DNA from: Stutzerimonas stutzeri
GTDB taxonomy: Bacteria > Pseudomonadota > Gammaproteobacteria > Pseudomonadales > Pseudomonadaceae
DNA: 64,000 bases
NCBI RefSeq assembly: GCF_000590475.1
Contig: NZ_CP007441.1
Span: forward strand, 936,443 to 1,000,442
Reading direction: 5' to 3'
The notes beneath the pieces are model-generated. The model searched no databases, was not told the origin of the DNA, and saw only the letters and a list, made by a program, of their open reading frames with translations. The translations under genes and the position numbers were made by a program. The first letter of the stretch is position 1. Each line of letters starts with the position of its first letter. This document shows, piece by piece, positions 34,861-44,358 of this stretch.

Positions 34861-35649
34861 ATGGAAGTGGGAGTGGTGCGTCAGCGGAGGCTGGCCGATA
34901 ACATCGTTGAGCAACTCGAAGGCATGATTCTCGAAGGCACGCTCAAGGCCGGCGAGCGGCTGCCGGCTGAGCGGCTGCTGGCCGAGCAGTTCGGAGTGTC
35001 CCGTCCTTCACTGCGCGAGGCGATCCAGAAGCTGGCAGCGAAGGGTCTGCTGGTGAGTCGTCATGGCGGTGGCAATTTCGTGGCCGAGTCCTTGGGCTCG
35101 ACGTTCAGCGACCCGCTGTTGCATCTCCTGGAAAACAATGCCGATGCACAACGCGATTTGCTGGAGTTTCGCCATACGTTGGAAGGCAGTTGCGCCTATT
35201 ACGCCGCGTTGAGGGCGACCGACGTTGATCGGCAGCGACTAGGCGAAGCCTTCGCCGCACTGCAAGACTGCTATGCCCGTGAAGGAACGGTGACCCGGGC
35301 CGAAGAGGGCGCTGCAGACGCGCGTTTTCATCTCGCTATCGCCGAGGCCAGCCATAACGCGGTGTTGCTGCATACGATCCGCGGCTTGTTCGATCTCCTC
35401 AAGCGCAACGTGGTAACTAACATCGGCGGCATGTACGCGCTGCGCAAGGAGACCCGCAACATGCTGATGCAACAGCACCAAGAACTCTACGACGCGATCA
35501 TTGCCCGGCAGGCCAGCGAGGCGCGCGAGGTGATCCATCGCCACATCAGCTATGTGCAGGAAGTGCTCGCCGAAGGGCAGCAGGAGGCGCAGCGGCTGGC
35601 AAGAGCGCAGCGACGGCAAGGTGCGGTGGGGAAATCCGGAGGGGAATGA
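34861..35649 (+). CDS. lldR: FadR-type GntR repressor of lactate utilisation
   Basis: This is a 262-residue regulator. The N-terminal winged helix has GTLKAGERLPAERLLAEQFGVSRPSLREAIQKLAAKGLLVSRHGGGNFV (residues about 26-75), the GntR signature. The C-terminal FCD domain carries the metal-binding histidines (ADARFHLAIAEASHN; HQELYDAI; EVIHRHISYV). LldR proteins repress lldPD(E) and release DNA when lactate binds. The ATG lies 13 bp after an operator, and the gene is divergent from lldP. Confidence 0.92.
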   Translation: MEVGVVRQRRLADNIVEQLEGMILEGTLKAGERLPAERLLAEQFGVSRPSLREAIQKLAAKGLLVSRHGGGNFVAESLGSTFSDPLLHLLENNADAQRDLLEFRHTLEGSCAYYAALRATDVDRQRLGEAFAALQDCYAREGTVTRAEEGAADARFHLAIAEASHNAVLLHTIRGLFDLLKRNVVTNIGGMYALRKETRNMLMQQHQELYDAIIARQASEAREVIHRHISYVQEVLAEGQQEAQRLARAQRRQGAVGKSGGE

Positions 35650-35678
35650 TTGCGGCTTGGAGGGAGGCAGATGTCTTG

Positions 35679-35708
35679 AGCGTGGAGCGGAGTGTTCCGC
35701 TCCACGCT
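35679..35708. terminator. Hairpin between convergent lldR and smpB
   Basis: A perfect 13-bp stem (35679-35691 with 35696-35708) closes a GTGT loop. It sits between the two convergent stops, nine bases from the smpB stop. It lacks a strong T-run, so it may serve both sides with help. Confidence 0.68.
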
Positions 35709-35716
35709 AGGGCAGT

Positions 35717-36199
35717 TCAGTCTTCCTTGCCCTTGGTGCGCATGGCGCGCTGGATTTCACGGTCCGAGTCGCGCTCTTTCTCGGTGTGGCGCTTGTCGAA
35801 TTCCTTTTTACCTTTGCCCAGGGCGATGTCGCATTTGATCAGGTGCTTCTTCCAGTAGATCGACAACGCTACGCAGGCGTAACCCTTCTGCTGCACGGCA
35901 CCGAACAGCTTGCCCAGCTCACGCTTGTTGAGCAGCAACTTACGGGTGCGGGTAGGGTCTGCAATCACGTGGGTGCTGGCCGTCGTCAGCGGTGTGATGT
36001 GACAGCCCATCAGCCAGGCTTCACCATCCTTTAGCAGGACGTAGCTGTCCACCAGTTGGGCTTTGCCTGCGCGTAGGCTTTTTACTTCCCAGCCAGCTAG
36101 AACGAGGCCGGCCTCGAATTTCTGTTCGATGAAGTAGTCGTGTAGCGCTTTCTTGTTAAGCGCGATTGTCCCAGGGGACTGTTTCTTCTGTTTGGCCAT
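35717..36199 (-). CDS. smpB: SsrA-binding protein
   Basis: This is 160 residues, the normal SmpB length. It has the N-terminal oligonucleotide-binding barrel (LNKKALHDYFIEQKFEAGLVLAGWEVKSLRAGKAQL, residues about 14-50), DPTRTRKLLLNKRE, and a basic C-terminal tail (GKGKKEFDKRHTEKERDSDREIQRAMR) that enters the ribosome mRNA channel. It delivers tmRNA to stalled ribosomes. A TATAAT hexamer lies only nine bases before the ATG and there is no ribosome site, so the mRNA may be leaderless. The gene is divergent from ratA. Confidence 0.96.
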   Translation of the reverse strand: MAKQKKQSPGTIALNKKALHDYFIEQKFEAGLVLAGWEVKSLRAGKAQLVDSYVLLKDGEAWLMGCHITPLTTASTHVIADPTRTRKLLLNKRELGKLFGAVQQKGYACVALSIYWKKHLIKCDIALGKGKKEFDKRHTEKERDSDREIQRAMRTKGKED

Positions 36200-36208
36200 A
36201 GGCTGCGC

Positions 36209-36214
36209 ATTATA
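36209..36214 (-). promoter_or_regulatory. Perfect -10 box very close to smpB start
   Basis: The - strand reads TATAAT with nine bases before the ATG at 36199. Transcription normally starts six to nine bases past the -10, which would put it at or next to the start codon. The -35 region is not a good match. Confidence 0.5.
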
Positions 36215-36425
36215 GGGAGTCGCGTTGCGGCTGGCGACAACCAGTATGCTGCGACCGTGTGAAACTTGAGAGGGGTGCGTTTATCCTCGACAATATGCCA
36301 TCTTTACGTCTGTTCGGCCGCTGGAGTCGCTCAGCGGTGGAATTTGCGTTATCACTTGCTTTTGGTAGGTGCTGTTGCTGTTGGCGGCTTCGGTTGCCGA
36401 CGTCGAAATGAACTAGAAGGACTGA

Positions 36426-36860
36426 ATGACGACGCATATTCAACGCTCGGCGCTGCTGCCATACCCGGCGCACGCGCTGTTCGACATGGTCAATGATGTA
36501 GCCAGCTACCCGCAGTTCCTCCCTTGGTGCTCGGCGACCGAGGTTCTGTCTAGCAGCGAGACTGAGATGCAGGCCAGTATGACGGTGGCGAAAGCCGGCA
36601 TGAGTCAGCGCTTTCTCACGCACAACGAGCTGCAGGCAGGTAAGCGCATCGAGATGACGCTCAAAGAGGGCCCGTTCAGTCACTTGCACGGCGTCTGGGA
36701 GTTCAAGGCGCTGGGCGAAAAGGCCTGCAAAATCAGCCTCGATCTGACCTTCGATTACGCTGGACCGCTGGTCCGCGCTACCTTGGGACCGTTGTTCAAT
36801 CAGGCCGCCAATACGTTGGTGGATGCGTTCTGTGACAGGGCGAAGCAGCTTTATGGATAA
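36426..36860 (+). CDS. ratA: Ribosome association toxin RatA / START-like protein
   Basis: This is a 144-residue single-domain protein of the polyketide cyclase/START-like (Coq10) fold. It has typical segments: RSALLPYPAHALFDMVNDVASYPQFLPWCSATEVL at the N-terminus, GPFSHLHGVWEFKAL in the middle, and GPLFNQAANTLVDAFCDRAKQLYG at the end. E. coli RatA blocks 70S assembly; the COQ10-like role in ubiquinone function is an alternative. It overlaps rnfH by eight bases, the usual ratA-rnfH pair beside smpB. Confidence 0.9.
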   Translation: MTTHIQRSALLPYPAHALFDMVNDVASYPQFLPWCSATEVLSSSETEMQASMTVAKAGMSQRFLTHNELQAGKRIEMTLKEGPFSHLHGVWEFKALGEKACKISLDLTFDYAGPLVRATLGPLFNQAANTLVDAFCDRAKQLYG

Positions 36861-37179
36861 ACCGGAGTCGGTCATAGCGGTCGAGGTGGCCTATGCGCTG
36901 GCCGACAAGCAGAAACTGCTGCGCTTGACGGTTCCGCAAGGCACAACGGTGCGCCAGGCCGCGTTGCGCTCAAAGATGGATAGCTTTTTTCCCGGTCTTG
37001 ATCTGGCGAACTCACCGCTTGGCATCTTCGGCAAGGCGGTGCCCAAGGCCGAAGAGCGTGTGCTTGAAGAGGGAGAACGGGTGGAAATTTATCGCCCGTT
37101 GATTGCCGATCCCAAGGAAGTGCGTAAGCAGCGCGCGGCGAGGGCGGCGCAGAGCAAGGCGGCCGGGTCGGCCGAATAA
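36853..37179 (+). CDS. rnfH: RnfH family ubiquitin-like protein
   Basis: This is a 108-residue protein of the beta-grasp RnfH family (UPF0125). VEVAYALADKQKLLRLTVPQGTTVRQA lies at the N-terminus, and VGIFGK is GIFGK in LANSPLGIFGKAVP, followed by GERVEIYRPLIADPKEVRKQRA. The ATG at 36853 overlaps the end of ratA; the longer frame starts inside ratA without a ribosome site. Function is unclear; the name comes from association with rnf operons elsewhere. Confidence 0.9.
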   Translation: MDKPESVIAVEVAYALADKQKLLRLTVPQGTTVRQAALRSKMDSFFPGLDLANSPLGIFGKAVPKAEERVLEEGERVEIYRPLIADPKEVRKQRAARAAQSKAAGSAE

Positions 37180-37203
37180 AAATCATTGTTGCGGACAGCG
37201 AAA

Positions 37204-37228
37204 AGCCCGCACGTTGGCTGTGCGGGCT
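37204..37228 (+). terminator. Hairpin after rnfH
   Basis: AGCCCGCAC (37204-37212) pairs with GTGCGGGCT (37220-37228) across a 7-base loop, 24 bp after the rnfH stop. The T-tract is poor on the + strand, but there is an A-run upstream (AAAA, 37201-37204), so it could also serve the - strand bamE transcript from the right. Confidence 0.65.
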
Positions 37229-37450
37229 GTTGCGCTCGGCCATGCTGCGTTAATAAAGCAAGCTCGGTTGCGAGCTCTGCCAACGCTCATTTTACAGCTC
37301 GTAAATCGCAATCTTCGGCTATCTGGCTCGCGGCGCTCGCCCTTCGGGCCGGCCTCTGCCTGTTACCTTTGGTCGTTGCGCCTTGCCTGATGTTTGCTCG
37401 CTACGTTTTTAACCGTCACGCCAGCGTTCGCGTGGCTGCCGATTTTAGTG

Positions 37451-37954
37451 TTAGTTGGTTTCCAGGCGACCTGGAGTCGGTACCGGTACGGGCTCGGCCG
37501 CATCGACGTCGCGCTGGATCTCTTCGAGCAGTGAACCGGGCTCGGGTGTTTCCGGCGCGGTGCGGGCTGGCGTCTCGCTGGCAGGGCGATCGGTACCGAG
37601 GATGGCTTCGTCGCGACTCACGCCGGGCTTGAAATCGCCAGCGAGGCCGGCCAATTGGTCGTTGGCATTGAATACCAGACTGACCCGTTCCTGCTGGCGC
37701 AGACTGCCGCCTGGCTGGATGCTGTAGAGGTAATCCCAGCGATTGGCGTGGAAAGTATCGGTGATCAGCGGGTTGCCCATGATAAACCGTACTTGCGAAC
37801 GGGTCATTCCCGGACGTAACTGGTCTATCATGTCCTGCGTAACGACATTGCCCTGTTGAATATCGACCTTGTAAACCCCGGGGAATGAACAACCGGCGAG
37901 TGCGAACAGGCCCACAAGGGTGAGACTGGACAGCATGAGCTTGGTGTTTTGCAT
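37451..37954 (-). CDS. bamE: Outer membrane protein assembly factor BamE (OmlA)
   Basis: This is a 167-residue lipoprotein. Its signal ends in a lipobox, LFALAGC, so Cys is the lipidated first residue of the mature form. The BamE core is VYKVDIQQGNVVTQDMIDQLRPGMTRSQVRFIMGNPLITDTFHANRWDYLY, followed by a Pro/Glu-rich tail typical of pseudomonads. BamE is part of the BAM complex that inserts outer-membrane barrels. ATG 37954 is preferred over the frame start at 37999 because it gives a normal lipoprotein signal. A TATGAT -10-like box lies at 37995-38000. It is divergent from fur, the known omlA-fur arrangement. Confidence 0.94.
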   Translation of the reverse strand: MQNTKLMLSSLTLVGLFALAGCSFPGVYKVDIQQGNVVTQDMIDQLRPGMTRSQVRFIMGNPLITDTFHANRWDYLYSIQPGGSLRQQERVSLVFNANDQLAGLAGDFKPGVSRDEAILGTDRPASETPARTAPETPEPGSLLEEIQRDVDAAEPVPVPTPGRLETN

Positions 37955-38047
37955 CGGTAGGTGACTTCCACTATCTTGGCTGGGCAAAGCCCGGATCATA
38001 CCCGTATTGAAGGAGGCTGCGAAACAGCAGCAGCGAGAAAGCCAACC

Positions 38048-38455
38048 ATGGTTGAAAATAGCGAACTACGCAAAGCTGGCCTCAAAGTAACCCTGCCGCG
38101 GGTCAAGATCCTGCAAATGCTGGATACCACCGATCAGCGCCATATGAGCGCCGAGGATGTCTATAAGGCATTGATGGAAGCCGGTGAGGATGTCGGCCTG
38201 GCGACGGTCTACCGTGTATTGACCCAATTCGAGGCGGCCGGCCTTGTGGTTCGGCACAATTTCGACGGTGGTCATGCAGTATTCGAACTGGCTGATAGCG
38301 GCCATCACGACCATATGGTCTGCGTCGACAGTGGCGATGTGATCGAGTTTTTCGATTCCGAGATCGAGATGCTTCAGAAAGAAATCGTCAAACGCCACGG
38401 TTACGAGCTGGTCGACCACAATCTGGTGCTCTATGTGCGCAAGAAGGCGGACTGA
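38048..38455 (+). CDS. fur: Ferric uptake regulator
   Basis: This is a 135-residue Fur. The N-terminal winged helix includes RKAGLKVTLPRVKILQML and DVGLATVYRVLTQFEAAGLV. The dimerisation domain carries the metal ligands in HHDHMVCVDSGDVIEFFD and in KRHGYELVDHNLVLYV. As in other pseudomonads it has a single Cys here and no CxxC structural zinc motif. It represses iron uptake genes when bound to Fe(II). The start at 38048 leaves out an upstream extension that overlaps the bamE promoter. Confidence 0.96.
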   Translation: MVENSELRKAGLKVTLPRVKILQMLDTTDQRHMSAEDVYKALMEAGEDVGLATVYRVLTQFEAAGLVVRHNFDGGHAVFELADSGHHDHMVCVDSGDVIEFFDSEIEMLQKEIVKRHGYELVDHNLVLYVRKKAD

Positions 38456-38473
38456 CTAGCGGTACTGAAACAG

Positions 38474-38501
38474 AAAGGCGACCCGCGGGTCGCCTTTTTT
38501 T
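38474..38501. terminator. Rho-independent terminator after fur
   Basis: The 8-bp stem GGCGACCC/GGGTCGCC (38477-38484 with 38487-38494) is followed by seven T residues (38495-38501) and preceded by AAA. It lies between convergent fur and recN. Confidence 0.92.
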
Positions 38502-38507
38502 GTCTGC

Positions 38508-40184
38508 TTAAGAAGCCTGGGCCGAGCCTATCATCTGTCGGGCGTGGGCCAGGGCCTGCTCGGTCAGATCGACGCCGCCGAGCATCCGGGCGATTTCTTC
38601 TACTCTTTCGCTTCCTTCCAGGGCTGCCACCGCTGTGTGCGTCTCGTCACTGCCGCGGGCCTTGTGTACGAACAGATGATGATGCCCTTGCGCCGCCACC
38701 TGGGGCAGGTGAGTCACGGTAAGCACCTGGCCGCGCTCGCCGAGACGGCGCAGCAACTGCCCGACCACTTCGGCTGTCGGCCCGCCAATGCCGACGTCCA
38801 CTTCGTCGAACACCAGTGTCGGGGTGCGCGAGGTCTGCGCGGTAATGACCTGGATCGCCAGACTGATTCGCGACAATTCACCCCCGGACGCAACTTTCGC
38901 CAGCGGGCGCAATGGTTGCCCTGGGTTGGCGCTGACAAGAAATTCCACCTGCTCCAGCCCGTGCGGCATCAAGTCGCCGGTGGGCGTGGGTTTGAGTACT
39001 ACATTGAACTTGCCGCCAGGCATGCCCAATCGCTGTATCTCCGCTTCGACCGCGACCGCAAGAGACTCGGCCGCCTGCTGGCGAGCGCTGCTCAGCTCCT
39101 CGGCTTTTTCCTGGTAATGGCGCGTGTAGGCTTCAAGCTCTTCGCCCAGCTGCTCCAGCGCGTCATCGTCCGCATTCAGGCTTTCCAGCTCTTCGAACAG
39201 GCTCTGCTGCAAGCTCGGAAGCTCCTGTGGCTGCACTCGGTGTTTGCGCGCCAGGGTATAGATGCTGTCCAGGCGTTCTTCCAGGGCCTGCTGACGCTGC
39301 GGATCGGAATCGAAGTGGTCGAGGAAACGGTTCAGCTCGCCAACCGCTTCTTCCACTTGGATCTGCGCGCTGGAAAGGAGATTGACCGCTTCGCCGAGCG
39401 CTCCAGGTTGGTTCTGGAATCCGGTGAGGCGCTGCAGGCTCGAGGTAAGTGCCGATAACACGTTCCCTGCATCGCTCTCGCTACATAGGTCGATAACTTG
39501 GCGGCACGCACCGAGCAAATGCTCCGCATTGGCGAGATTCTTGTGCTCGTTTTCCAGCTGTTCCAGCTCGTTTTCGCCAAGGGCTAGGGTTTCCAGCTCT
39601 TCGAGCTGATAGCTCAGGAGTTGATGACGGGCGCGCTGCTCATCGCTGCTGTTGCTCAGGCGTTCGAGTGTTTGCCGAGTTTGGCGCCAGCGCTGCGCGG
39701 CCATGTGCACCTGGCGGGCCAGGTCCTGGCTGCCGCCGTATTCGTCGAGCAGACGTCGGTGGGTATCGAGCTTGAGCAAGGATTGGTGTTCATGCTGGCT
39801 ATGAATGTCGATTAGCAATTCACCAAGTGCCTTCAAGTCGCCTTGCGGGCAGGGTGTGCCATTGATATAGCCGCGCGAGCGACCTTCGGCAGTGATCACG
39901 CGGCGGAGGATGCAAGGGCCGTCAGAGTCCAGATCGCGTTCGGACAGCCAAGCGCGTGCATCCGGGATGTCATCCAGGTCGAAGCTGGCAAGGATATCGG
40001 CCTTGTCTGCGCCGATGCGCACGACGCTGCTGTCGGCGCGGTCGCCCAGCGTCAGCCCCAAGGCGTCAAGCATGATCGACTTGCCGGCGCCGGTTTCGCC
40101 GCTGATCACGCTCATGCCTCGCTTCAGCTCGAGGTCGAGGTGCTCGACGATGGCGTAGTTTTGAACGGACAGATGAACCAGCAT
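38508..40184 (-). CDS. recN: DNA repair protein RecN
   Basis: This is a 558-residue SMC-like ATPase. The Walker A motif is GETGAGKS at residues 29-36, a long coiled-coil middle holds many Gln/Glu/Leu heptads, and the C-terminal half has LVFDEVDVGIGGPTAEVVGQLL (Walker B) and VTHLPQVAAQGHHH. RecN holds broken DNA ends together in double-strand break repair. A LexA box lies 20 bp upstream of the start, so SOS control is expected. Confidence 0.96.
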   Translation of the reverse strand: MLVHLSVQNYAIVEHLDLELKRGMSVISGETGAGKSIMLDALGLTLGDRADSSVVRIGADKADILASFDLDDIPDARAWLSERDLDSDGPCILRRVITAEGRSRGYINGTPCPQGDLKALGELLIDIHSQHEHQSLLKLDTHRRLLDEYGGSQDLARQVHMAAQRWRQTRQTLERLSNSSDEQRARHQLLSYQLEELETLALGENELEQLENEHKNLANAEHLLGACRQVIDLCSESDAGNVLSALTSSLQRLTGFQNQPGALGEAVNLLSSAQIQVEEAVGELNRFLDHFDSDPQRQQALEERLDSIYTLARKHRVQPQELPSLQQSLFEELESLNADDDALEQLGEELEAYTRHYQEKAEELSSARQQAAESLAVAVEAEIQRLGMPGGKFNVVLKPTPTGDLMPHGLEQVEFLVSANPGQPLRPLAKVASGGELSRISLAIQVITAQTSRTPTLVFDEVDVGIGGPTAEVVGQLLRRLGERGQVLTVTHLPQVAAQGHHHLFVHKARGSDETHTAVAALEGSERVEEIARMLGGVDLTEQALAHARQMIGSAQAS

Positions 40185-40203
40185 GGCGGGGCTCCCACTC
40201 GAT

Positions 40204-40223
40204 GACTGGGTATTTATACAGTT
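40204..40223. promoter_or_regulatory. LexA (SOS) box upstream of recN
   Basis: CTG (40206-40208), ten AT-rich bases GGTATTTATA and CAG (40219-40221) fit the gamma-proteobacterial LexA pattern CTG-N10-CAG. It is placed 20 bp upstream of recN, a gene known to be SOS-induced. Confidence 0.85.
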
Positions 40224-40325
40224 ATTCTGGCTGGTATCACAAGCGGCTCGATGCGGGCGGTATGTAAAGAAAGCGTGCTGCTAGATCGATAGCATGCCTT
40301 TGGCGGTGCTGATCTCATTGTCGCC

Positions 40326-40353
40326 CTTGAAGCCTGCATTGCCGCCCCCATAT
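40326..40353 (+). promoter_or_regulatory. Sigma-32 heat-shock promoter of grpE
   Basis: CTTGAAG (40326-40332) and CCCCATAT (40346-40353) are separated by 13 bp and match the sigma-32 consensus CTTGAAA-N13-15-CCCCATNT almost fully. The grpE start is 53 bp downstream. Confidence 0.88.
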
Positions 40354-40406
40354 AGCCGCACAAGCGCGGGCCGACCGCTCGCTGAAGTATTGATGAGGAG
40401 GACCGC

Positions 40407-40976
40407 ATGGCCGACGAGCAGAACTTGGAAAACCAGACCCCCGAAGAGAATGAAAGCGCGCAAGCCGAAGTCACCGAAGACCTCGCTGCCCGGGTGCAGT
40501 CCCTTGAGGAGCAGCTCGCGGCGGCGCAGGACCAGTCTCTACGTGTGGCCGCAGAGTTGCAGAACATTCGCCGCCGCGCCGAGCAGGACGTGGAAAAAGC
40601 GCACAAATTCGCACTGGAAAAATTTGCCGGCGATCTGCTGGCGGTGGCTGACAGTCTGGAGCGCGGGCTCGAACTGTCGAGCCCGGATGACGAAGCCGTC
40701 AAGCCAATGCGCGAAGGCGTCGAGCTGACCTTCAAACTGCTGCTCGATACCCTGGCGAGGCATCAATTGGTGCAGATGGATCCCCAAGGTGAGCCATTCA
40801 ATCCTGAGCATCACCAGGCTATGGCCATGGAAGAAAGCACCCATGCCGAGCCGGGCAGCGTGCTCAAGGTATTCCAGAAGGGCTACCTGCTGAACGGTCG
40901 TCTGCTCCGTCCGGCAATGGTCGTTGTCAGCAAGGCGCCGGCAGAAACACCGCCTTCGATCGACGAGAAGGCTTGA
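40407..40976 (+). CDS. grpE: Nucleotide exchange factor GrpE
   Basis: This is a 189-residue co-chaperone. An acidic N-terminus leads into a long coiled coil (RVQSLEEQLAAAQDQSLRVAAELQNIRRRAEQDVEKAHKFALEKFAGDLL), followed by the C-terminal beta domain with FNPEHHQAMAMEE and VLKVFQKGYLLNGRLLRPAMVVV. GrpE releases ADP from DnaK. A GAGGAGG-like ribosome site precedes the ATG. It is the first gene of grpE-dnaK-dnaJ, with a sigma-32 promoter just upstream. Confidence 0.97.
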   Translation: MADEQNLENQTPEENESAQAEVTEDLAARVQSLEEQLAAAQDQSLRVAAELQNIRRRAEQDVEKAHKFALEKFAGDLLAVADSLERGLELSSPDDEAVKPMREGVELTFKLLLDTLARHQLVQMDPQGEPFNPEHHQAMAMEESTHAEPGSVLKVFQKGYLLNGRLLRPAMVVVSKAPAETPPSIDEKA

Positions 40977-40999
40977 ATTTCGGCGACCGGCCCCCATCT
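40972..40999 (+). promoter_or_regulatory. Sigma-32 promoter of dnaK overlapping the grpE stop
   Basis: CTTGAAT (40972-40978) and CCCCATCT (40992-40999) are 13 bp apart, the same spacing as the grpE promoter. The -35 contains the grpE stop codon TGA. dnaK starts 72 bp downstream, so it can be transcribed independently of grpE. Confidence 0.88.
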
Positions 41000-41071
41000 G
41001 GTAGCCAAGCGTTTTTGTGTTACCGCAGCCGGTAAACAGGCGCGGATCAATCAAAGTTCGGAGAGAAGCAT

Positions 41072-42985
<1,914 letters not shown>

Positions 42986-43088
42986 GCTGCGGCTTATGAC
43001 CTCCATGACCCGGGGCAAAGCAGCGACCGCGACCGTGGCCGCTGCCTTTCGCTCCAACCCGATGCGGTGATGCCGCGACGGGGGTGAT

Positions 43089-43119
43089 CGCCGCGCGGGG
43101 GCTTGCTCCCGCGTCGGCG
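43089..43119. repeat. REP-like hairpin between dnaK and dnaJ
   Basis: CGCCG (43089-43093) pairs with CGGCG (43115-43119) and CGCGGG (43094-43099) with CCCGCG (43108-43113), with one bulge and an apex GGGGCTTGCTCCC. This apex is like the repetitive extragenic palindromes of fluorescent pseudomonads. Only one copy was seen in the window. It may stabilise the dnaK transcript or lower dnaJ expression. Confidence 0.55.
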
Positions 43120-43155
43120 TGTCTGGAGGGTACGAATTGAAGGTTCAGGAAATTT

Positions 43156-44283
43156 ATGGCCAAACGTGACTATTACGAAGTGCTGGGTGTCGAGCGTGGC
43201 GCCAGCGAGGCAGAGCTGAAAAAGGCTTATCGCCGCCTCGCGATGAAGCATCATCCGGACCGTAATCCCGGAGACAAAGCCGCCGAAGACGCGTTCAAGG
43301 AAGCCAATGAGGCTTACGAAGTGCTGTCTGATGCGAGCAAGCGTCAGGCCTATGACCAATACGGTCATGCCGGCGTCGATCCGCAGATGGGCGCTGGCGC
43401 GGGTGGCGCTTATGGCGGTGCCAACTTCTCCGACATTTTCGGCGATGTCTTCAGTGATTTCTTCACTGGCGCGCGCGGCAGTTCGCGCGGCGGTGCCCAG
43501 CGCGGCAGCGACCTGCGTTACACGCTGGAGCTGGATCTGGAAGAGGCTGTGCGCGGCACCACGGTGACCATTCGCGTGCCGACGCTGGTCGAGTGCAAAA
43601 CCTGTGATGGCTCGGGTGCCAAGAAGGGTACCAGTCCGGTCACCTGTACGACCTGCGGTGGTATCGGTCAGGTGCGCATGCAGCAGGGCTTCTTCTCGGT
43701 GCAGCAGACCTGCCCGCGCTGTCATGGTAGCGGCAAGATGATTTCCGATCCCTGCGGCAGCTGCCATGGTCAGGGGCGGGTCGAAGAGCAGAAGACGCTG
43801 TCGGTCAAGGTGCCGCCAGGTGTCGACACCGGTGATCGCATCCGCCTAACCGGCGAAGGCGAGGCGGGCGCGCAGGGTGGTCCGGCAGGCGATCTCTACG
43901 TAGTCGTCAATGTGCGCGAGCATCCAATCTTCCAGCGCGACGGCAAGCATTTGTACTGCGAGGTACCGATCAGCTTCGCCGATGCAGCGCTCGGCGGTGA
44001 ACTGGAAGTTCCGACGCTGGACGGCCGGGTCAAGCTGAAGATCCCCGAGGGGACCCAGACCGGCAAACAGTTCCGCCTGCGTGGCAAGGGTGTTGCGCCA
44101 GTTCGTGGCGGTGCCGCCGGTGATCTGCTATGCCGTGTCGCGGTGGAAACGCCGGTCAACCTGGGCAAGCGCCAGCGCGAGCTTCTCGATGAGTTCCGCA
44201 AGACATTGCAGAGCGACAGTTCCCATTCGCCCAAGGCCAGTGGCTGGTTCGAAGGTATGAAGCGCTTTTTCGGCGATCTTTAA
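43156..44283 (+). CDS. dnaJ: Chaperone DnaJ (Hsp40)
   Basis: This is 375 residues. The J-domain spans residues 1 to 70 with HPD at 33-35. A Gly-rich segment (about 75-115) and four zinc CxxCxGxG repeats (CKTCDGSG, CTTCGGIG, CPRCHGSG, CGSCHGQG) follow, then the C-terminal client-binding barrel. It activates DnaK's ATPase. It lies 170 bp downstream of dnaK, and I found no convincing separate sigma-32 promoter in that gap. Confidence 0.98.
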   Translation: MAKRDYYEVLGVERGASEAELKKAYRRLAMKHHPDRNPGDKAAEDAFKEANEAYEVLSDASKRQAYDQYGHAGVDPQMGAGAGGAYGGANFSDIFGDVFSDFFTGARGSSRGGAQRGSDLRYTLELDLEEAVRGTTVTIRVPTLVECKTCDGSGAKKGTSPVTCTTCGGIGQVRMQQGFFSVQQTCPRCHGSGKMISDPCGSCHGQGRVEEQKTLSVKVPPGVDTGDRIRLTGEGEAGAQGGPAGDLYVVVNVREHPIFQRDGKHLYCEVPISFADAALGGELEVPTLDGRVKLKIPEGTQTGKQFRLRGKGVAPVRGGAAGDLLCRVAVETPVNLGKRQRELLDEFRKTLQSDSSHSPKASGWFEGMKRFFGDL

Positions 44284-44294
44284 CTCAGTGGCAG

Positions 44295-44330
44295 GCTGCA
44301 GCTGGCGGGCTTATCTGCCGCCGCTGCAGC
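44295..44330 (+). terminator. Hairpin after dnaJ
   Basis: GCTGCAGC (44295-44302) pairs with GCTGCAGC (44323-44330), and inside it GGCGG pairs with CCGCC, with a one-base bulge. The stem is strong, but there is no T-tract, and dapB starts 28 bp later, so partial read-through is likely. Confidence 0.55.
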
Positions 44331-44358
44331 ATGAGGCTTGTAGTGTGGAGCGGTTTCT

